The notes: generated from the sequence alone by a model not told the origin. Positions 1-9,272 are shown, numbered from the stretch's first letter. The stretch: DNA of 10,628 nucleotides from Opitutaceae bacterium (GCA_025352845.1 JANXSC010000549.1:1-10628), one strand, 5' to 3'. Made by a program: numbers and translations.

Positions 1-105
1 CTTTTTTGCCTCAACGCCGGGCACACCGACCGCAACGTGAAGGCACAAACTCTGCCGCAGGCCCTCGAATGGGTTTGGCACGGCTATCCCGTCAAGACGC
101 CGTAA
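1..105 (+). CDS. C-terminal fragment of a putative esterase (alpha/beta-hydrolase fold)
   Basis: Frame 1 is open from the window edge to a TAA at 103-105 and encodes the last 34 residues of a protein whose start lies outside the window. The tail contains NAGHTDRN, then LPQALEWVWHGYP. This resembles the end of the enterochelin-esterase-like (esterase D, PF00756) family, where a Gly-x-His or similar motif supplies the catalytic His and is followed by a helix of the type 'LPxALxWLWxxYP'. Here His8 of the fragment would be the catalytic His. The fragment is too short for a firm assignment or a substrate. The next gene is on the opposite strand, so this gene ends a rightward unit. Confidence 0.5.
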   Translation, partial: LFCLNAGHTDRNVKAQTLPQALEWVWHGYPVKTP

Positions 106-124
106 GACCCGTCAAAAACTGGCC

Positions 125-155
125 TCCGCATCCGTTATCCCATGACGGATGACGG
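125..155. terminator. Weak hairpin between convergent genes
   Basis: A perfect 7-bp inverted repeat (CATCCGT at 129-135, ACGGATG at 145-151) with a 9-nt loop lies between the esterase tail (+) and the dinB-like gene (-). Read on the minus strand, a T5 run follows about 10 nt after the stem. Read on the plus strand there is no T run. It may act as a weak shared terminator, but the geometry is poor. Confidence 0.25.
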
Positions 156-235
156 TGCGCGAGGCCGCGCCGGTCTCGCCGGGACATTTCCGGGAGCGAC
201 CTCACGACCGTCGCCCCTGTCCCTCGGCATGGAAA

Positions 236-841
236 TTATTTCTTCGGGAAATTCGGGTCGGCCTTCACCTCGTTGATCTGCTTGGTGTGCCGCTCGGTGT
301 GGGTGGAGAGGAAGAGAATCCACTGGTAGGCGTCGAGTTTCTTGCCCAGCGGGCTGTCGATCGCGTGGTCGCGCAGGCCCGCGGTGTCCTTGAGAAACGC
401 GAGCGTCTTCGCCCGGCTTTCCTTGAAATGCTTCACGCTGCCGGCGGTGGAGCCGAAGCGGTTGTTCGGGGCGAGCGGCTCGGGGGCTTGGATCTTGTTC
501 GTGCGGTCCGCGATCGCCACGGTCACGAAGTCGTCGATTTCCCGGAGGTTGGCGGGCTCGGTGCGGGCGGGCGCCTTCATTACCTGCTCTTGAATCATGC
601 CCATGAGAAAATCCTCCGCCGCCGCAATGTGCTCGGACACCTCGGCCACGGACCAGCGCGTGGGGCCCGACTTAAATTTCAACTGCGCTTCCGAAAGCCC
701 CTCGACGGACGCGAGGAAGGCGGCGCTGGTTTTTTTCAAGTGGTCGGTGGCGCGGGTTAATTCCTCCGCGCTGAGGCCCTGGGCCTTGACGCAGGGGTTC
801 ACGAGCACGGCGAGGCAGAGGGAGATGAGCAGACGTTTCAT
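236..841 (-). CDS. Exported DinB-like protein (DinB_2 superfamily)
   Basis: The protein has 201 residues. The chosen start is ATG at 841 because it opens directly into a signal peptide: MKRLL, a hydrophobic core to about residue 16, and a likely cleavage after VKA (residues 18-20). The open frame continues 26 codons further upstream, but that stretch does not look like protein. The mature part is a DinB-like helical bundle. A WSVAEV-SEHIAAAEDF segment (residues 63-78) carries His71, and STHTERHTKQI (residues 179-189) carries His181 and His185. These three His match the metal-binding triad of DinB/YfiT-like proteins. Family members include thiol-dependent transferases and many proteins of unknown function. 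The odd feature is the export signal, since characterised relatives are mostly cytoplasmic. No Shine-Dalgarno sequence precedes the start. The gene lies 135 nt downstream of the transglutaminase-like gene on the same strand and could be cotranscribed with it. A weak promoter-like pair (TTGCCT, 16 nt, TATCTA) is visible at 892-919 but is not convincing. Confidence 0.85.
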   Translation of the reverse strand: MKRLLISLCLAVLVNPCVKAQGLSAEELTRATDHLKKTSAAFLASVEGLSEAQLKFKSGPTRWSVAEVSEHIAAAEDFLMGMIQEQVMKAPARTEPANLREIDDFVTVAIADRTNKIQAPEPLAPNNRFGSTAGSVKHFKESRAKTLAFLKDTAGLRDHAIDSPLGKKLDAYQWILFLSTHTERHTKQINEVKADPNFPKK

Positions 842-976
842 GAGGATGTTGGATTTTTTTGGGAGAGGGCAAATCGCGGACGAACGCTCCGTAGATAATC
901 CCCGACAGGCCAGAGGCAAGATTGCACGCTGCGATGTGGACCGACCGTTTTTTGCCGCACTTTTCGGGGCGGCCTC

Positions 977-2839
977 TCACCGGCCTTGCAACCCCGCGAG
1001 CAGGTTGGCGAATTCTTTTTCGAGCTGGCTGCCGGGCTCGATCTTGAGCGAGCGCTGCGCGCGTTGCGCGGCGTAGAGCGCCTCGCGTTTTTCGCCGGCA
1101 CCGCGGAGATGTTCGACAAACACCACGACGACTTCGTCGAAGAAACCGATCCCCGCGCCGCGGCCAAAACCGTCGACCAGCGAATTGTAGGTGCGGATGC
1201 GCGCCGCCAGCGGCTCCGTGGCGATGCTGCGCCGCAGGATGTCTCGCGCTTGTTGCGAACTAAGATCAGTGCGGCCGCTCTGGTTTTTTTGGGCGATATG
1301 GCGTTCTTCAAAACTCGCCGCGCTCGTCTGGCCGCGCGCGCGCAGGCTCTCGCTCACGCGATTCACGAACGCGGCCTCGACATCGGGATAAAGCTGAAAC
1401 GCGAGCGCCGCCTCGCGCAGGGTCGATTCGGATTGCTTGGGATCGCGGCCCGACGCGTGTTCGGCGTCGAGCAGGAGTTCCCACGCGCCGAGATTGCGCC
1501 GCTCGCTGGTCACGGCCTTGCGCGCCGCGCGAACGGCCGAGGGGGCGTCGTTCTGTCCAAGGTAGTCGGCGGCGAAAGCGGCGTGGACCTGCGATTGCTT
1601 GAAGGTCGGCAAGGTGCGAAAGCGCTCCGCGAGAAACTTCAATTCGTGATCCGAAATGTCGCGCCACGTCTGCGGGTCGAACGCCAGTCCGGTCACAAAT
1701 TTTTGCTCCGCATAGCGGCCGGCGTCGAACTGCCATTTTTGCGCGCCGTCGAGAAAGCCAAACCACGCGTGCCGCCCGTCGTTGCCCGCGCCGCGAAACA
1801 GCAGCGTGGGCACGCCCCGGGCCTTGCCGGCCTCGGTGGCAAAATAGGCCTGATCCACGCAGATGCCGCCGTCGCGGAGGATCAGCGGCAGCGTGTAGCT
1901 TCTCCCCGGCCACACGGTGAGGTTGTCCTTCACGCGATCCGTGCGGTAGCGGATCATCGTGTAGGCTTGGCCAAGCTGACCGAGCGGATGGACGACGTTT
2001 TTCTGCGACCAAACGAGTTCCTCGAAGGGCGCGTTCACGTCGACGACGAATTTTAATTCCGCCGCTTCCAGTCGCGCGAGCCGGTGATAGGTGCGCCCGG
2101 CGATGTCCTGCTGCGTCCACCAGTCGAATGCGTCGGTGGGCGGCGGCAGGCGGCGCGCAAGGGCCGTTTCCAAAACTTGACCGTGCGGCCACCACGGCGG
2201 CGGCGGCACGTCGTAAACCACCGCGATGGCGAGCGCGAGCGAAGCGTAGCGTTCAAACCGCGCGGGGTCGCGCTGATGGAGATCGTTGAGAATTTCGAAA
2301 ACTTGCGGCACATAATCAACCGGGGAGAGCACGCCAAAAAACTCCTCCGAGAACGCGGTGTTTTTGATCAGCCAGCCCTGCAACTCCGGCGAAAGCCAGC
2401 GGCCGAGCGCTTCGTCTCCCGCTTGGAAACGATGCGGCATGTTCGGATGTCCGACCTTGGCCGCTTCCACGGCGGCGATCCAGCGCGGCAGAAATTCCCG
2501 GTCCGTCTGGGCGAAGAGCGCCGCCCAGCGGCAGACGTTTAACCATGCGCCCGCCGCGGGGAGTTTTCCCTGCTCGTAAGCGCGCTGCGCGGCCGAGCGC
2601 AACACGGGCACGAGCGGTGTCCATTCGACGCCGGCGGCGAGGCGGTTTATTTCGGCGAGACGCGCGGCGGTGGGTGGCTGAAGCGCCTCGGCATCGGGGA
2701 TGGTCGGCACCTCAGCCGGGGCGGCGAGCGCGAGCGCAAGGCCCAGAATCAACGGGCTGATGAAACGGGAAAATCCACGGCGCGTGCGGGGGTTCACGCC
2801 ATAGTGAAAGCTCCGACGGGCGGGGGATGACAAACTCAT
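977..2839 (-). CDS. Exported transglutaminase-like protein with helical C-terminal repeats
   Basis: The protein has 620 residues from the ATG at 2839. Other possible starts are TTG 2881, ATG 2848 and GTG 2797; none has a convincing Shine-Dalgarno sequence. GTG 2797 would give the most compact signal peptide. A hydrophobic stretch (ISPLILGLALALAAPAE, about residues 28-43) after a basic region indicates Sec export or an N-terminal anchor. Residues 50-280 are mostly helical with no family I recognise. The middle has a transglutaminase/cysteine-protease-like core: DGGICVDQAYF with Cys327, then GRHAWFGF with His357, then WQFDAGRY with Asp372. The order and spacing of this Cys-His-Asp triad match the transglutaminase-like superfamily. 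Residues about 410-610 are Ala-rich amphipathic helices resembling TPR repeats. A role as a periplasmic protease, amidase or crosslinker is an inference. The substrate is unknown and the protein could be a catalytically active or a binding version of the fold. Confidence 0.8.
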   Translation of the reverse strand: MSLSSPARRSFHYGVNPRTRRGFSRFISPLILGLALALAAPAEVPTIPDAEALQPPTAARLAEINRLAAGVEWTPLVPVLRSAAQRAYEQGKLPAAGAWLNVCRWAALFAQTDREFLPRWIAAVEAAKVGHPNMPHRFQAGDEALGRWLSPELQGWLIKNTAFSEEFFGVLSPVDYVPQVFEILNDLHQRDPARFERYASLALAIAVVYDVPPPPWWPHGQVLETALARRLPPPTDAFDWWTQQDIAGRTYHRLARLEAAELKFVVDVNAPFEELVWSQKNVVHPLGQLGQAYTMIRYRTDRVKDNLTVWPGRSYTLPLILRDGGICVDQAYFATEAGKARGVPTLLFRGAGNDGRHAWFGFLDGAQKWQFDAGRYAEQKFVTGLAFDPQTWRDISDHELKFLAERFRTLPTFKQSQVHAAFAADYLGQNDAPSAVRAARKAVTSERRNLGAWELLLDAEHASGRDPKQSESTLREAALAFQLYPDVEAAFVNRVSESLRARGQTSAASFEERHIAQKNQSGRTDLSSQQARDILRRSIATEPLAARIRTYNSLVDGFGRGAGIGFFDEVVVVFVEHLRGAGEKREALYAAQRAQRSLKIEPGSQLEKEFANLLAGLQGR

Positions 2840-2881
2840 TTCATGCATGGCCAGCAGCCCAATCGACGCGTGAGCGCGCAA

Positions 2882-2985
2882 ACTGTAGGAGCGGCTTTCT
2901 TGTCTCGCCGTAGCCCTGGCGAAGGCGGAACGCCGCGGATGGATCGCCCAGCGAAATGATCGCGGCGTAAAGCCGCTCCTACAGT
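2882..2985. repeat. REPIN-like inverted repeat (paired REP sequences)
   Basis: A perfect 17-bp inverted repeat (ACTGTAGGAGCGGCTTT at 2882-2898 and its reverse complement at 2969-2985) encloses 70 nt. Inside is a second inverted pair, CGCCGCG at 2931-2937 and CGCGGCG at 2961-2967. Read on the minus strand, the right arm is a GTAG head followed by a small palindrome, GCGGC-TTTAC-GCCGC. That is the layout of REP sequences recognised by RAYT transposases. Two REPs in opposite orientation about 100 bp apart define a REPIN. The element sits between the clpC terminator and the 5' end of the transglutaminase-like gene, so it may lie in that gene's promoter region. No RAYT gene is in the window. Confidence 0.65.
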
Positions 2986-2989
2986 CCCG

Positions 2990-3034
2990 AAAAAATGAAA
3001 ACCCCGGCCGCCTTGTTATCGGCGGACGGGGTTT
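2990..3034 (-). terminator. Rho-independent terminator of the mcsA-mcsB-clpC operon
   Basis: This strong hairpin lies 29 nt past the clpC stop. AAACCCCG (2999-3006) pairs with CGGGGTTT (3027-3034), and CCGCC (3008-3012) pairs with GGCGG (3021-3025). There is a single G/A mismatch and an 8-nt loop. On the minus strand the stem is followed by TTTTCATTTTTT, as expected for an intrinsic terminator reading out of clpC. Confidence 0.85.
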
Positions 3035-3062
3035 CGTTGGGCGGCGGGTGGCCGCTTTTGTT

Positions 3063-5594
<2,532 letters not shown>

Positions 5595-5617
5595 GGTGCG
5601 TGGGTCGTAGGATCGAT

Positions 5618-6709
5618 TTAGTTTTTTCCGTTCGTGGTGAAAGTGAAGTCTGGTCGGACGAAATTGGCAAACTCCGTCCTCAGGCGGGAAGCGCGCAACA
5701 GGTCGCGCTGGCCGGGCTCGAATTCGCCTTTTTGCGCGTGCTGCAAATGCCCGGGCTGCGCCTCGATGAAGAGCCGGTCGATCATCGAGCGATTCGCGTC
5801 CGCGAAGACGCCGAGATCGACGCCGAGGCGGATGAGCGAGAGCAGGTTCATCGCCTCGCCGGAGTTCAGCAGATGGCTGTTCTGCAAAATGCCGAAGGCG
5901 CGGCCAATCTTGTCGAAGAGTTTCCCGGCGTCGGCTTCGAGCAGTTTTTCGCGGGCGTTCAGCTCGTGTTCGATGATCGACTGGAGAACGCTCGCGAGGC
6001 GCTTGAGGATTTCCTCCTCGGCTTCACCGAGCGTGGTCTGGTTGGAAATTTGAAAAATGCTGCCGTTCGCATCCGAGCCTTCGCCGAACAAACCGCGGAC
6101 GACCATGCCAAGCTGGTTCACGGCGCGGACGACTTTTTCCATTTGGTTCGAGATGACGAGGGCGGGCAGGTGCATCATCGCCGAGGCGCGCATCCCGGTG
6201 CCGAGATTGGTCGGGCACGCGGTGAGATAGCCGAGCGTCGGCGAAAACGCGAAGTCGAGCGATTCCTCCAGCGCGGAATCGAGCTCGTTGATCGTGCTCC
6301 AGGCCTTCTTGAGGTTGAAACCGGAGCGCAGGACTTGGATGCGGAGGTGATCCTCCTCATTCATCATCACGGAAACAGCCTGGTCCTTGCTGATGACGAC
6401 GCCGCCGCCAGACTTGGTGCCGCTCAACTCGCGGCTAATGAGGTGACGCTCCACGAGGATTTGCCGCTCGAGATCGCTGAGATCGGCGATGGCGACGTTG
6501 CAGCCGCGCTTCATCTGCGGGATGGCGGCGACGGCCGCGCGGCACGCGGCAAAGACCTCGCCGCGCTGTGCGGGCTTGGCCCAGCCCGGAAACGGGTGGC
6601 CCGCGAGATTCCGCGCCAGCCGCACGCGCGTCATGAGCACGATCGCGGTCTTGCTGCTCGCGGAATCCGTGAGCTCGGACGGGGTGTCGAGGAGCGCGGC
6701 GATCGTCAT
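5618..6709 (-). CDS. mcsB: Protein-arginine kinase McsB
   Basis: The protein has 363 residues, the same length as B. subtilis McsB. It transfers phosphate from ATP to arginine side chains of client proteins, marking them for ClpC. The phosphagen-kinase-like catalytic domain shows TRVRLARNL (27-35), MNEEDHLRIQ (116-125, with the acidic catalytic pair), ACPTNLGTGMRAS (164-176, with Cys165) and RGLFGEGSDANGSIFQISNQ (205-224). The C-terminal helical domain has RDLLRA (335-340), the RDxxRA motif that forms the phospho-arginine pocket of McsB and is absent from metabolic arginine and creatine kinases. This separates it from phosphagen kinases. The open frame extends to an ATG at 6763 inside mcsA, but ATG 6709 is preferred. 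It lies 4 nt after the mcsA stop, is preceded by TAAGG, and puts the first motif at the usual distance from the N-terminus. The spacing implies translational coupling with mcsA. Confidence 0.96.
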   Translation of the reverse strand: MTIAALLDTPSELTDSASSKTAIVLMTRVRLARNLAGHPFPGWAKPAQRGEVFAACRAAVAAIPQMKRGCNVAIADLSDLERQILVERHLISRELSGTKSGGGVVISKDQAVSVMMNEEDHLRIQVLRSGFNLKKAWSTINELDSALEESLDFAFSPTLGYLTACPTNLGTGMRASAMMHLPALVISNQMEKVVRAVNQLGMVVRGLFGEGSDANGSIFQISNQTTLGEAEEEILKRLASVLQSIIEHELNAREKLLEADAGKLFDKIGRAFGILQNSHLLNSGEAMNLLSLIRLGVDLGVFADANRSMIDRLFIEAQPGHLQHAQKGEFEPGQRDLLRASRLRTEFANFVRPDFTFTTNGKN

Positions 6710-6713
6710 GGCC

Positions 6714-7223
6714 TTAGCGCCCGGAGGGTTGGTCGAACGCTTGTTTGACTTGGGTGATTTCATCGCGGGTGCGGGCGGCGTCTTCGTAGCGTTCGGATTT
6801 GATGGCCTCGGTGAGGTCCAGTTCGAGCTTGGTCAGCCGGTCGTAGAGGGATTTGCGTTCGAGCGCGCGGACGGGAATCTTCCCCGCGTGCGCCGTGCCG
6901 TTGTGCATGTTTTCCAGCATCGGCTCGACGACACCGCGGAAAACATCGTAGCACGCGGGACAGCCGAAGCGGCCGTGCTTCTTAAAATCGTTCTGCGTGA
7001 AACCGCACTGTTCGCAGCGCACGCCGGCCGCCGAGCCGGGCTCGGGATTGAGCGAGGCCTTCAGCAGCAAATCAGCGAGCGAGAAGCCGCTGGGATCGGT
7101 CACGCCCTTAGCTTGGGCGCACGCCTCGCAGAGGTCCACCTTGTGAACCTTGTTGTTCACAATTTGGGTGAGGTGGACCGTCGCGGGCTTCGAGCAGAGA
7201 TCGCATTTGAGCGGGTTGGCCAT
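6714..7223 (-). CDS. mcsA: McsA, zinc-finger activator of the McsB kinase
   Basis: The protein has 169 residues. The ATG at 7223 is chosen because the next residues (MANPLKCDLC) match the family N-terminus; the 33 upstream in-frame codons do not look like protein. Four CxxC pairs (Cys7/10, 32/35, 70/73, 88/91) form two likely zinc-binding modules, as in McsA. The C-terminus (about 125-160) is a UVR-type helical hairpin with EDAARTRDEI, like those of UvrB/UvrC and of the ClpC middle domain. In Firmicutes, McsA binds and activates McsB and works with it as a ClpC adaptor. No Shine-Dalgarno sequence precedes the start. It is the first gene of the operon. Firmicutes have ctsR at this position, but here the next gene upstream is ilvE. 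Lower-scoring alternative: a general UvrB/UvrC-motif protein, which the linkage to mcsB makes unlikely. Confidence 0.93.
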   Translation of the reverse strand: MANPLKCDLCSKPATVHLTQIVNNKVHKVDLCEACAQAKGVTDPSGFSLADLLLKASLNPEPGSAAGVRCEQCGFTQNDFKKHGRFGCPACYDVFRGVVEPMLENMHNGTAHAGKIPVRALERKSLYDRLTKLELDLTEAIKSERYEDAARTRDEITQVKQAFDQPSGR

Positions 7224-7251
7224 GAAAAGAAATTGGGTTCTGCAAGGAACA

Positions 7252-7316
7252 TGCCACTGCTCCCCTCGCTGGCAAGTGCGCGCGTGAGGCTCCCGGCAAC
7301 GTGCCATTGCGGCACG
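7252..7316. promoter_or_regulatory. Inverted repeats in the mcsA leader, possible operator
   Basis: The 171-nt gap upstream of mcsA contains a 6-bp perfect inverted repeat with a 5-nt loop (CGTGCC 7300-7305, GGCACG 7311-7316). It also has a looser pair, TGCCA (7252-7256) and TGGCA (7270-7274). Two near-identical 13-mers (7248-7260 and 7298-7310, differing at two positions) lie 50 bp apart. These could be binding sites of a stress regulator or a leader hairpin. No CtsR heptad repeat, no CIRCE element and no clear sigma-70 or sigma-32 promoter is visible here. Confidence 0.25.
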
Positions 7317-7353
7317 GCCCACCGCGCCAAGGGTGCAATCGGGACACTTTCGG

Positions 7354-7389
7354 GAAAAACTTAAACACCCCGGTGCATCCGTCAGGTGT
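7354..7389 (-). terminator. Candidate terminator of ilvE
   Basis: Just after the ilvE stop, the minus strand can form ACACC/GGTGT (7385-7389 with 7365-7369) plus an inner CGG/CCG stem (7379-7381 with 7371-7373) around a 5-nt loop. TTTAAGTTTTT follows. The stem has an asymmetric internal bulge, so it is only moderately convincing. If real, it separates ilvE from the mcsA operon. Confidence 0.45.
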
Positions 7390-7394
7390 GACCG

Positions 7395-8261
7395 TCAAAT
7401 CTTCGTGCCCTCGACGAGCACGCGCTTGCGAAACGCCTCAAGCACGCGCTGCGTGATCGGGCCGGGGCGGCCGGTGCCGATGACGCGGCCATCGAGCTTC
7501 ACCGTCGGAATTACCTCGGCGCCGGTGCCGGTCAGAAAACATTCGTCGGCGCACCAGATGTCGTAGCGCGTCATGTTCACCTCGCGGATCGGGAGGCCGA
7601 TGTCTTTCGCGATGTCGAGAATCGTCGAGCGCGTAACGCCCTTAAGCGCGCCTTGCGACGCGGCGGGCGTGAGAATCTCGCCCTTGTGCACGATGAAGAC
7701 GTTGTCCGCCGTGCATTCGGCGACGTAGCCCTGATCGTTGAGCATGATGGCTTCGAGCGCGCCAAACTGCCGCGCCTCGATCTTGCCGAGGATGTTGTTG
7801 AGATAATTCAACGACTTGATCGTCGGCGGGAGCGCGGCGGGGTTGATGCGGCGCGTGGGGACGGTGACGATGGCGAGGCCGTTTTCGTAATGCTCCTTCG
7901 GGTAGAGCGAAATCTTGCTCGCGATGATGAAGAGCGAGGGCTTCGGGCAAAGCCACGGCGCGAGCCCGAGGTCGCCGACGCCGCGGGTGACGACGAGGCG
8001 GATGTAGGCATCGGTCAGGTTGTTTTGCCGGCAGGTCTCGCAGGTGGCCTCGCTCAACTGCGCGCGTGTCAGCGGCAGGTCGAGCATGATGGCCTTGGCG
8101 GAGTATTCGAGCCGCTCCAAGTGCTCGTCCAGCCGGAAGACGTTGCCCCCATAAAGACGGATGCCCTCGAAGACCCCGTCGCCGTAAAGCAGCCCGTGAT
8201 CGAACACGGACACCTTGGCCTCGGCACTGTCCACGAATTTGCCATCCAGATAGATCTTCAT
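7395..8261 (-). CDS. ilvE: Branched-chain amino acid aminotransferase (class IV, PLP-dependent)
   Basis: The protein has 288 residues. The predicted reaction is reversible transamination between Leu/Ile/Val and 2-oxoglutarate, the last step of branched-chain amino acid synthesis, in the cytoplasm. Features of fold-type IV are clear: FDHGLLYGDGVFEGIR (20-35), FRLDEHLERL (42-51), PPTIKSLNYLNNIL (145-158) with Lys149 as the PLP lysine, and GYVAECTADNVFIV (178-191) with Glu182. FEGIR and the KSLNYLNNIL block favour IlvE over D-amino-acid transaminase or aminodeoxychorismate lyase, though these are close relatives. ATG 8261 starts the conserved MKIYLDGKFV. The same frame stays open for more than 2 kb upstream, antisense to two other genes; that extension is not real. 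No Shine-Dalgarno sequence is present. The gene is divergent from the pseudopilin gene, sharing a 135-nt intergenic region. Confidence 0.9.
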   Translation of the reverse strand: MKIYLDGKFVDSAEAKVSVFDHGLLYGDGVFEGIRLYGGNVFRLDEHLERLEYSAKAIMLDLPLTRAQLSEATCETCRQNNLTDAYIRLVVTRGVGDLGLAPWLCPKPSLFIIASKISLYPKEHYENGLAIVTVPTRRINPAALPPTIKSLNYLNNILGKIEARQFGALEAIMLNDQGYVAECTADNVFIVHKGEILTPAASQGALKGVTRSTILDIAKDIGLPIREVNMTRYDIWCADECFLTGTGAEVIPTVKLDGRVIGTGRPGPITQRVLEAFRKRVLVEGTKI

Positions 8262-8268
8262 CGGGCAC

Positions 8269-8298
8269 AGCGTAGGTGGCCGAAAAAAGTTTTGTCCA
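8269..8298 (-). promoter_or_regulatory. Candidate sigma-70-type promoter of ilvE
   Basis: On the minus strand, TGGACA (8298-8293) and TACGCT (8274-8269) are separated by 18 nt. The -35 matches TTGACA at five of six bases; the -10 matches TATAAT at three, including the key A2 and T6. The -10 ends 7 nt before the ilvE ATG, so transcription would begin at or near the start codon. Confidence 0.3.
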
Positions 8299-8396
8299 GC
8301 CCGCCGCGGGGAAATTCTGCTTGTGCCCGCGATTTTTCGCCGAAACTGTCGCACGTTTGGCGCGTCAATCCCTGACCCGCACCCCACCCTTTCAAC

Positions 8397-9209
8397 ATGC
8401 GCCACAAAACCAACCGCTTCGCCGCACCCCGCTCTGCCCTCCGCGGCTTCACGCTCATTGAACTCCTCACCGTCATCGCGATTATCGGAATCCTCGCCGC
8501 CATCGTGATCCCGACGGTCCGCAACGCGACGGACTCGGCGAAGCGCACCGCCGATATGAGCGGTGTGCGTCAAATTCTCACGGCAGCGAAACTCTATGCG
8601 GCCAACAACGAGGGCCATCTGCCCGATCCCCAGACGATCCCCAACGCCACGCTCAACGCCCCGCAACCCGCGTGGAAGTGGATCGGCATACTGGCCAAGG
8701 GCGGCATGATGGAAGACCCAACGTTCTATTTCTCGAAACTCGACCCGGCCTTCAGCGGCACCTACCCGCAATTCATCATCCAGCCGACCGCCGCGCGCAA
8801 CACCATGAACCTCCAGTTCACGACCAACCGCTCGCCGTCCTGGGAGTTTGTCGGCGCCGTGAAGGAAAATGACACCCCGACGACGCCAGTGGTCTACACC
8901 CGCGGACTCACTCCAGCGGGAACATGGAATGTCACCAGCGGCGTTTACAAGGACACCGGCGGGTTCGTCGCCTTCCTCGGCGGCAACGTGCAATTCTACT
9001 CGAGCATCACGACCGCGAACAGTCCGTTCCGCTCCAACAACCCAACCAGCACGAGCACGAATCCGCCCGTCGATATTCGTCAGGCCATTCCCCTGAATGG
9101 CACGGCGGCCAGCACCAGCAGCGCGCGCATCTACGGTATCCCGCCTCCGGCTGGCGGCGGCGGCATGATCGGTTCCGCCGCCGGCACGCTGGCCGCACGC
9201 GGACCCTGA
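8397..9209 (+). CDS. Type IV pilin / T2SS-like pseudopilin
   Basis: The protein has 270 residues and carries a class III prepilin signal. A short basic leader ends in LRG (15-17), followed by FTLIELLTVIAIIGILAAIVIP (18-39). Cleavage by a PilD-type peptidase after Gly17 would give a methylated Phe18, and Glu22 is the conserved +5 glutamate. The rest is a long variable globular domain. VAFLGGNVQFY (191-201) resembles the 'V.F.DGHV' strand common in verrucomicrobial and planctomycetal pseudopilins. The C-terminus is rich in Ser/Thr, then Gly/Ala. The protein is expected to sit in the inner membrane and assemble into a pilus or pseudopilus. No assembly ATPase, secretin or peptidase gene is nearby, so the gene is solitary, between its own 5' region and a strong terminator. 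The start has no Shine-Dalgarno sequence (CCCTTTCAAC precedes it). Confidence 0.9.
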   Translation: MRHKTNRFAAPRSALRGFTLIELLTVIAIIGILAAIVIPTVRNATDSAKRTADMSGVRQILTAAKLYAANNEGHLPDPQTIPNATLNAPQPAWKWIGILAKGGMMEDPTFYFSKLDPAFSGTYPQFIIQPTAARNTMNLQFTTNRSPSWEFVGAVKENDTPTTPVVYTRGLTPAGTWNVTSGVYKDTGGFVAFLGGNVQFYSSITTANSPFRSNNPTSTSTNPPVDIRQAIPLNGTAASTSSARIYGIPPPAGGGGMIGSAAGTLAARGP

Positions 9210-9237
9210 TTCGGTCCGACCTTCGTTTCTCCAATTT

Positions 9238-9272
9238 AGCCCGACGGTTCGCGCCGCCGGGCTTTTTCTTTT
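9238..9272 (+). terminator. Rho-independent terminator after the pseudopilin gene
   Basis: AGCCCGACGG (9238-9247) pairs with CCGCCGGGCT (9254-9263) over 10 bp with one A/C mismatch and a 6-nt loop. TTTTCTTTTC follows directly. It lies 28 nt after the pseudopilin stop and isolates that gene from the pyrophosphatase gene. Confidence 0.85.

Noticed and set aside
149..760. 203-codon plus-strand frame opposite the dinB-like gene
   Set aside because: It is antisense to a gene with a signal peptide and a three-His metal site, and has no motif of its own.
986..2056. 356-codon plus-strand frame opposite the transglutaminase-like gene
   Set aside because: It is Arg/Ala/Val-rich with no motif, while the opposite strand encodes a signal peptide and a catalytic triad.
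5600..6748. 382-codon plus-strand frame opposite mcsB
   Set aside because: It is a shadow of mcsB, whose catalytic motifs are unmistakable.
6710..6763. Upstream ATG (6763) for mcsB, overlapping mcsA
   Set aside because: It would add 18 residues not seen in the family. ATG 6709 gives the usual 363-residue length and lies 4 nt after the mcsA stop.
7224..7394. CtsR box, CIRCE element or sigma-32 promoter upstream of mcsA
   Set aside because: Only a single CGTCAAA-like heptad occurs, just outside the gap at the ilvE stop, with no second copy. No TTAGCACTC-type inverted repeat and no CTTGAA/CCCCAT pair is present.
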